Assembly (NCBI GenBank): GCA_027604505.1
Contig: JADIIX010000146.1
Span: forward strand, 1-54,539
Direction of reading: 5' to 3'
Length of the DNA stretch: 54,539 nt
Source of the DNA: Gonapodya sp. JEL0774
Lineage: Eukaryota > Monoblepharomycota > Monoblepharidomycetes > Monoblepharidales > Gonapodyaceae
Shown: piece after piece, positions 49,235 through 54,539 of the stretch
Position numbering within the stretch: the stretch's first letter is position 1
How the letters are laid out: each line of letters starts with the position of its first letter
Translations under genes and position numbers: made by a program
Notes under the pieces: model-generated
The model's database searches: none
Seen by the model: only the letters and a program-made list of their open reading frames with translations
Told to the model about the DNA's origin: nothing

Positions 49235-49893
49235 TTACTGCTTCCATGCCTCCACGCCGTTTTCCTGATTTCCAACACTGTCGTTGTAGTTCTTGATGAG
49301 GAACTTTGGAGACGCAGGAGACCCAGACGCGGTGGGATGAGGTGAGAGGAGATGCTGTGGTGCTTTGGTCCGCTGCTGACTGACTGCGATTGCCCAACAA
49401 GTCAGGCGGCTGGCCCCATTGTGCGAGGAACGCATTGCAGAGTGCATGAGGTTGCAGTGAAGAAGGTCCCAGTGATTGCACGAGGAAGAACAGCTCGGCA
49501 CGTCAAGGTGCGCTGGAGAGATGGTAGATGCAGGCAGCATCAGAGGACAGAGACAGTGTATGATTGGCCATCCACCAGAAAGGTGATGATGCTAGTGACC
49601 GAAGAGTCACAGAGCGAAGGTTGTGCGAGACAACCGTGGGTGCCCCGGTCGTAGGCATGGTGAGCAAAACTGGAGCGGGCAAGGGGGAGGGTAGGAACCA
49701 ACCCACCTTCAAGAGTCCTCGACGAGACTTCCCAGCTCGCGTACCTTGTTGGCCATGTCGACCTCCATGAGTTGAGAGTAGGGCTGCGACTGGAAAACGA
49801 GAAATGAAAGCACGAAGCGTCCAGTTACTACCGTCAAACCACAAGGAGTGCATGGAAATGCATCCGGGCACGGTTGCAGCAGAGTCTCACCAT
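49235..49893 (-). CDS. Possible small gene with ATG-only first exon (uncertain)
   Basis: On the minus strand ATG at 49893 is followed at once by GTGAGACT, a good donor. After a short intron ending TTTTCCAG comes SQPYSQLMEVDMANK and then a GTACGC donor. Downstream open pieces include SIITFLVDGQSYTVSVL and, near the end, KFLIKNYNDSVGNQENGVEA with a stop at 49235. Joined they could encode a small protein, but I could not verify the internal splices and do not recognise the family. Confidence 0.3.
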
Positions 49894-50444
49894 GGTGTGG
49901 GAAGGCGGGATTTGCTTAGAGTAGATTACTTTGTCGCAAATAGATGGCTTAGATGAACATACTCTGCAGGAGCGTTCAATTTATTTTGAACGCGCCGATT
50001 GAGCGTTGAATTTAATGAAATGGGAAAAGCCACCGTTTCTAAGTAGATTGTATTAAAACGAACCGGACACAATAGCTTGTACTTCGCCCTCTTTACACAA
50101 CACAGGCACTACTGACACAGCAGGTCTCCATCCCCTCGAATCTTCTTCTAGAAAGTCAGACAATCCTTCGTACAGTCGGAAACATCGAGACAAATGTCAA
50201 ACTCGGACGTCTCATGCAAACAGGCCTGAGTAAATCTCACCGACTGCAACAATGCTGAGAACACTTGGCGCGCAAAATACTCGGAGCAGGGGGAAGATTT
50301 TCATGGAATGCATCACACCACCGACACTTTGGCATACGGAAAGAAGACTGTTCAGCGCTGATCGCATATATGACGGTTGCAGGGGTGAGGTCGCGGCTGC
50401 AGCAGTGGAAGTGATCAACCGTTAAACCTATTACGTGATGCACC
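49894..50444. other. Intergenic stretch between candidate gene and DPH6
   Basis: Nothing firmly supported. A minus-strand open frame at 50212-50418 has no recognisable similarity; it could belong to an extra 3' exon of DPH6. Confidence 0.35.
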
Positions 50445-53251
50445 TCAGCACATGATCCCACTAAGTTGGAAAGTTCCACATGCTACGCTCCATTTCTGCA
50501 GTGCTCGTGCTACTGTTTTGACACCCGGCTCAGTTACGTCTGTAAACTGGCATCAGAATTGCGAGTATGACTTCGAAGTCGGGACAAGACGTACCATTCT
50601 GCTCCCTGGCGACCTCCGGGCCGTCAAATTGATTTAGCCGTGATTGGTCGAAGCTGCTATTATCTTCATCGATCCTCTTGTACCGGCGGTTGGTGGATAC
50701 TACCTCCCATTCCACTCGAGCGCCTCTCGGCAAAGCACCTGCCACCACATAGATACAAGGAATCAAATTTCCGCGTTCGCTCTGGGTATCGTGCAGTTAG
50801 CGAGAGTTCAGTTCAACCCGATCGTCAAATTGAAAGCCTACAGTGAGTGCTTCCCAATCTCTTCGGAGGCACGAAATGTCCTTGCGGTCGACAACCCAGC
50901 CCACTGCTCCAACGGCATCTTCCGAAAGGATGCCACCCATCGAATCTACCACAGCCGCGACATTCCGTAGAGCTAATCGTGAATGCGATTGAATCGCAGA
51001 GAGTGTGGCAGAGATTTCGTTTGAAGTGGGCAGAGTCATTGTATGTGGTACGAGAGGGATTTGGCCAGCGAGGAATAGTATGGGTCCAGCCTGGAAGACG
51101 AAACCAATTGGAACGCAATTTTTGAACCCAAAATGATCTATGATACGCACCGCGACCGCTTGACTGTACGGTCCAATGTTGGCGGGACTTCCCCACGCGA
51201 GCGTCAGAACTCAGAATCACAATCATTGAATTCATCGCCTTCGCACATACGCCCAGTACGAAATGCCCTGAACATGTAAGGCGTCTCTGTGAATATTCGC
51301 GACGACAGCTGTTGCATCAAGGTGCACCCGTCGGCCTTGGAGGGGGAGTTGTACGGTGACCCTTCAAACAGCTGATAAAGCGTCATCATTCCATGTAGCT
51401 TATGCTTTCCACCCCCAACTGACCTCGCCGGGGGACCAACACCCCAGAACTTCACGTAAGCAGCGTTCACACGAGCGAAATCCGCCATGGAGGAAACGTA
51501 CAGGTGTACAAGCGACACAGAAGACTTGGGAATGTTGGAGTGTGTTAGATTTTCTAAAAGATGAGGAGATAATGGAGGAGAAGGAGGCCTCGAAACTCCG
51601 AAACTGGAAGACGGTTCCCCATCCCCGTAATCGTACCATAAAGACAATTCAAAGCGTACCACACATCATCTTCAATCTTTTTTCCTGAATCTGCATTCCC
51701 CCAAGTAACACCAAGCGCGGCGGGTGTGCATGTTGAGCAGATGACGGGACCCTGCTCCGACACCAAGGGCAATTGCGGATCCGCAATGGTCTCTCCCGAT
51801 GCCAATCTTGAAGAATCGACCTCAACGGCATTCAAGAATTCCATTGCGTCCATTGCGTCATCAACTGAGTCGACATGCGTTTCTTTTGCACTCCACATCC
51901 TGCCCACTTCTTCCCACACTTCGGACTGAACTACGCGTAAGGCGTCGATCCACGAGTTATCAGGGGGGGAACTTTTTTCCACGAGCCGGGCTTCGAGTAT
52001 CCGAAGGTGTGCGGCAGGAGCGAGCAGAGGGTCGTCCAGTGCGTCTTCTGGATATATAGAGGTGCGTAATCTTGAGAAGGGGGTTTTCAATGAACAATCC
52101 AACCAGTCGTTCAAGTCTGCGACACCGTGATGGCGAACTTACAACTCGATTCGCTTGTTGCGAAAAAGGGGGCAGTCAAGAGTGAAGGTCTCGTATTCTC
52201 CACCTTCGCCAGCGGGGTTGATTTGGTATAATTGAGACTTGTAAAACAGTAGAAAATAATAAAACAGTTATCAGTCCATGGTGATCAAGTAGGGTCTACC
52301 CACTGCTTCGTGCAACAGAGGCTTCAGAGACGACACGGTGCGACCAAGGAGCCTTCGGGACAGTCCTGATGCAAATGAGATCATGCGAGAGTACGAAGGC
52401 AGAGGGAGTCAGTGGTTAGTCTGAACAACAAGTACATGAGCTTGCTCACTCACCCAAGCTGGCAACCTTGACGAGGACCGCCTCGACGAGCGCGGAGTCA
52501 AGCTCATGAAGCACCAATATTGGGTCATGGGCATATCGGCGCCAAAGTGGTGAGATTGATGTTAAGTTGAGGCGGAGGCATCTGTTTGTGAAAAGACAGA
52601 CGATGTAGACAGAATGTGTCACTCTCTTTGGGTCGACTCGCCAACGGCAGGCCACCAATTGTCATCACTCACACTCCTTCTACTCGACCGCGCTGATAAC
52701 TGGAAAGGATGGCCCCGGAGCATACGGCGTCCGCACCGGTGGAGTCCCGTGCTTCCCGAAGGAGGATGAAGAGATCTTCGACTTCATCCGTGTCCGATGG
52801 GGGTAAAGGGTCAGAAGAATGGATTTCAGCACGGTTAGACACAGTTTTCATTTCTTCATGGCCCCTGTCGTCACTCTGAGATGAAAAGTAGGGGTTCCCC
52901 ATATCGTCGAAGGTTCCGCCCACGACATACTCCTGGGTCTTGCAGACAGCCTTTCCGAGCGTTCTTCTACGAAATAGTGGAAGTTCTGCTGCCCTAGCAA
53001 AGAGTTCCACGGCCTCCGACGCGACTGTTTGAAACATGTAAGAGTCCAAATCAGCTGATACAGGTTCCCCACTTGCAGCTTCCACATCCGATCTTGCGAC
53101 TGGCTCGAACGGATGGATGTTTGCAAGTGCCACGATCTTGTGGCCCATAGCTACACAGTGCAAGAGAGCCAGAGTCGAATCTTTTCCACCACTGTCAATC
53201 AGAGAGGAGACACGGAGTACATTTTCAGATCACGATTCCGATCACCGCCAT
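50445..53251 (-). CDS. DPH6: Diphthine--ammonia ligase Dph6 with RidA-like C-terminal domains
   Basis: Final amidation step of diphthamide synthesis on elongation factor 2. The N-terminal PP-loop ATPase has SGGKDSTLALLHCVAMGHKI, VALANIHPFEP, LDSYMFQTVASEAVELFARA, AELPLFRRRTLGKAV and, after an acidic insert, DEVEDLFILLREARDSTGAD with GAILSSYQRGRVEGV. Further exons carry HDPILVLHELDS and YQINPAGEGGEYETFTLDCP. The second half has the YjgF/RidA-like modules usual in fungal Dph6: NIPKSSVSLVHLYVSSMADF with FARVNAAYVKFWG, and AGPILFLAGQIPLVPHTMTL with LALRNVAAVVDSMGGILSED. The C-terminus has CIYVVAGALPRGARVEWEVV and a last piece EPGVKTVARALQKWSVACGT ending at 50445. The start exon (perhaps MAVIGIV from 53251) and the last splice are uncertain. 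Confidence 0.88.
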
Positions 53252-53556
53252 TAAACACACCGATAAATAGTCTTTGATGATTCATTGTCACCCTCCTGCC
53301 TTCTCCAGGACTCAGTCAAACCTCAGATCCTGGGTCCCGAGTGATGCAGAGTCTTCGCTGTAGTGGACCAACCTTATCAATCCAATGACTCGCATCCTGG
53401 AATGAAATCTCCTAGTCGTTGCAACAAGAGAAGTAATTGCTGTCACAAATGCTCGGGGAGTGAGACAACAATTCTTCGAATGGCTAAGGACTACCAAGGG
53501 CCGCGAGCCCACCCGCCGAATGGCCACCGAGATTTTGATTAATTCACCACAATAGG
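53252..53556. other. Intergenic stretch upstream of DPH6
   Basis: No exon recognised. It probably holds the DPH6 promoter, and its right end is the flank of the transposon-associated repeats. Confidence 0.4.
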
Positions 53557-53656
53557 GCATGTGCGCTACCCGTAATTACGAGTAAAAAATTACGAGTAGC
53601 ACTTTGCCATAAATTACGAGTACAGACATGTGTGCGCTTCTCGTAATTACGAGTAG
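53557..53656. repeat. Palindrome-cored direct repeats upstream of the transposase
   Basis: A unit like CATGTGCGCT..C.CGTAATTACGAGTA occurs at about 53557-53583 and again at about 53628-53655. The core of the second copy, CTCGTAATTACGAG, is a perfect 14-bp palindrome. Two further ATTACGAGTA cores lie between them. This layout is typical of subterminal or terminal repeats of DNA transposons. Confidence 0.7.
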
Positions 53657-53681
53657 ACCTTTATCCCCGAATCACACGAAA

Positions 53682-54539
53682 ATGAACCCATCCACGCAAT
53701 ACCTGGCCAACGATTCGTCAGATGAAGATGAAGCAGCTTTGTCTCTGGCTGCAGTGCTGTTAATGGCTTCGTCTCTCCAAGCTGAGCGCCCTACTGTTGC
53801 TTCAAGTCGTCTGAATCTTGCAGCCATGAGTAACGCGGATTGTAGGCTTCATTTTCGGTGAGTTGTCTGCTGTACTTTGCGACTCTATGATGGATTTGAT
53901 GAGCTTTCCTTCAGTTTCTTTCGTGACGACATCTATCGCCTCACTACTGCTCTCAGTCTTCCAGGGACCATTATTCTTGAGAATCGGTCCCGTGTGACTG
54001 GCACAGATGCTCTCTGTGTTCTTCTCAATCGACTGGCGTTCCCGTCGCGCTTGCAGGTCATGGGTCAGCAGCTCTTCGGGAGGGAGTACACCCAACTCTC
54101 GAGGATAGCATCAGAGACGATGTCATTGATCGTGAATCGTTTCAAGCGCATACTGCGCTTTGATGAGACACGCTTGACACCGGAGCTGCTGCGGAAGTTC
54201 GCGGATGCAGTTGCAGCAAAAGGTGCTGGATATGTGGACTGCTTCGGGTTCGTGGATGGTACCATGAGGGCAATCTGCCGTCCTACACAGGATCAACGGA
54301 TTAGTTACAATGGATGGAAGCGATTTCACGCTGTGAAATTCCAAGGAGCCACCGCCCCCGACGGAATCATCTGGCACCTGAGCGGGCCATATGGTGGGCG
54401 ATGGCACGACATGAAGATATTCCGCAACAGTGATCTGTATGATATACTGGAGCAACATGGTGACTTACTATCGCACATTTTTTACTGATGGTCACAATGA
54501 ATCCTGCCCTTTGACCGATGTCATTCCAGCCTTTGACCC
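53682..54539 (+). mobile_element. PIF/Harbinger-type (DDE_Tnp_4) transposase, truncated by window
   Basis: Exon 1 53682-53857 (start MNPSTQYLANDSSDEDEAA), exon 2 53915-54459, intron 54460-54529, exon 3 from 54530 running off the window. The product reads FFRDDIYRLTTALSLPG, TGTDALCVLLNRLAFPSRLQ, RFADAV-like helices, then DCFGFVDGTMRAICRP with the first catalytic Asp, YNGWKRFHAVKFQGATAPDG, HLSGPYGGRWHDMKIFRNSD with a second catalytic Asp, and LYDILEQHAFDP after splicing. These are the DDE_Tnp_4/Harbinger nuclease motifs. The last catalytic Glu lies beyond the edge. The frame seems intact so far, with a plausible intron, so the element may be young. The N-terminal acidic segment has no known domain. 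Confidence 0.85.

Overview
The window looks like nuclear DNA of a fungus, most likely an early-diverging zoosporic (chytrid-like) lineage. Genes are closely packed on both strands and cut by many short GT-AG introns of about 45-170 nt. The gene set is eukaryotic and fungal in flavour: Atg8, Vps9-type GEF, Ypt1/Rab1, Rpn8, Sm D2, RPL27, ENY2/Sus1, TFIIIC tau138, Dph6 with RidA-like domains, mitochondrial ProRS and adrenodoxin reductase. A cAR/Git3-like receptor and a C2orf76-type protein point to an early branch rather than Dikarya. The lineage assignment is inference.

Layout. 1-3.8 kb is a retroelement graveyard: a non-LTR reverse-transcriptase scrap, a decayed Copia pol on the minus strand and a Copia RNase H scrap on the plus strand. 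4-6.4 kb (-) is a VPS9-domain Rab5-type GEF ending in a ubiquitin-interacting motif. 6.8-7.7 kb (+) is ATG8 with two tiny 5' exons. 8.0-10.0 kb (-) is NADPH:adrenodoxin oxidoreductase. 10.4-13.4 kb (-) is mitochondrial prolyl-tRNA synthetase. 13.8-17.1 kb (+) is a long von Willebrand A protein. 17.4-19.3 kb (-) is RPN8. 19.5-20.5 kb (-) is an unrecognised basic protein. 21.0-21.7 kb (-) is Sm D2. 22.6-24.2 kb (-) is RPL27, divergent from ENY2/SUS1 at 24.6-25.2 kb (+).

25.8-34.0 kb (+) is one very long gene for the largest TFIIIC subunit (TFC3/tau138/GTF3C1). It carries a canonical PHD finger in its middle, and a consensus B-box lies 88 bp upstream of its ATG. 34.3-36 kb (-) is YPT1/RAB1. 36.9-38.4 kb (-) is S-formylglutathione hydrolase. 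38.5-40.4 kb (-) is an amino-acid transporter with a phospho-motif-rich loop. 40.6-41.4 kb (+) and 41.8-42.5 kb (-) are two convergent genes for small signal-peptide/single-TM proteins; the second has a piece of its TM exon copied into its own intron. 42.8-43.6 kb (+) is a UPF0538 (C2orf76) protein. 43.8-45.8 kb (+) is a NIFK/Nop15-like nucleolar RRM protein. 46.2-48.1 kb (+) is a seven-TM receptor. 48.2-48.8 kb (-) is a small unknown protein. 50.4-53.3 kb (-) is Dph6. 53.7 kb to the right edge is a PIF/Harbinger-type transposase preceded by palindromic repeats, truncated by the window.

These are mostly independent housekeeping genes, not an operon-like system. Two themes recur: Rab/vesicle/autophagy functions (VPS9 GEF, ATG8, YPT1) and gene expression (TFIIIC, ENY2, Sm D2, NIFK, RPL27). 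The most unusual observations are the PHD finger within TFIIIC tau138, the B-box in front of that same gene, the UIM on the VPS9 protein and the exon-to-intron duplication near 42.3 kb. Exon boundaries were read by eye from splice signals and family similarity; no alignment or database search was run.
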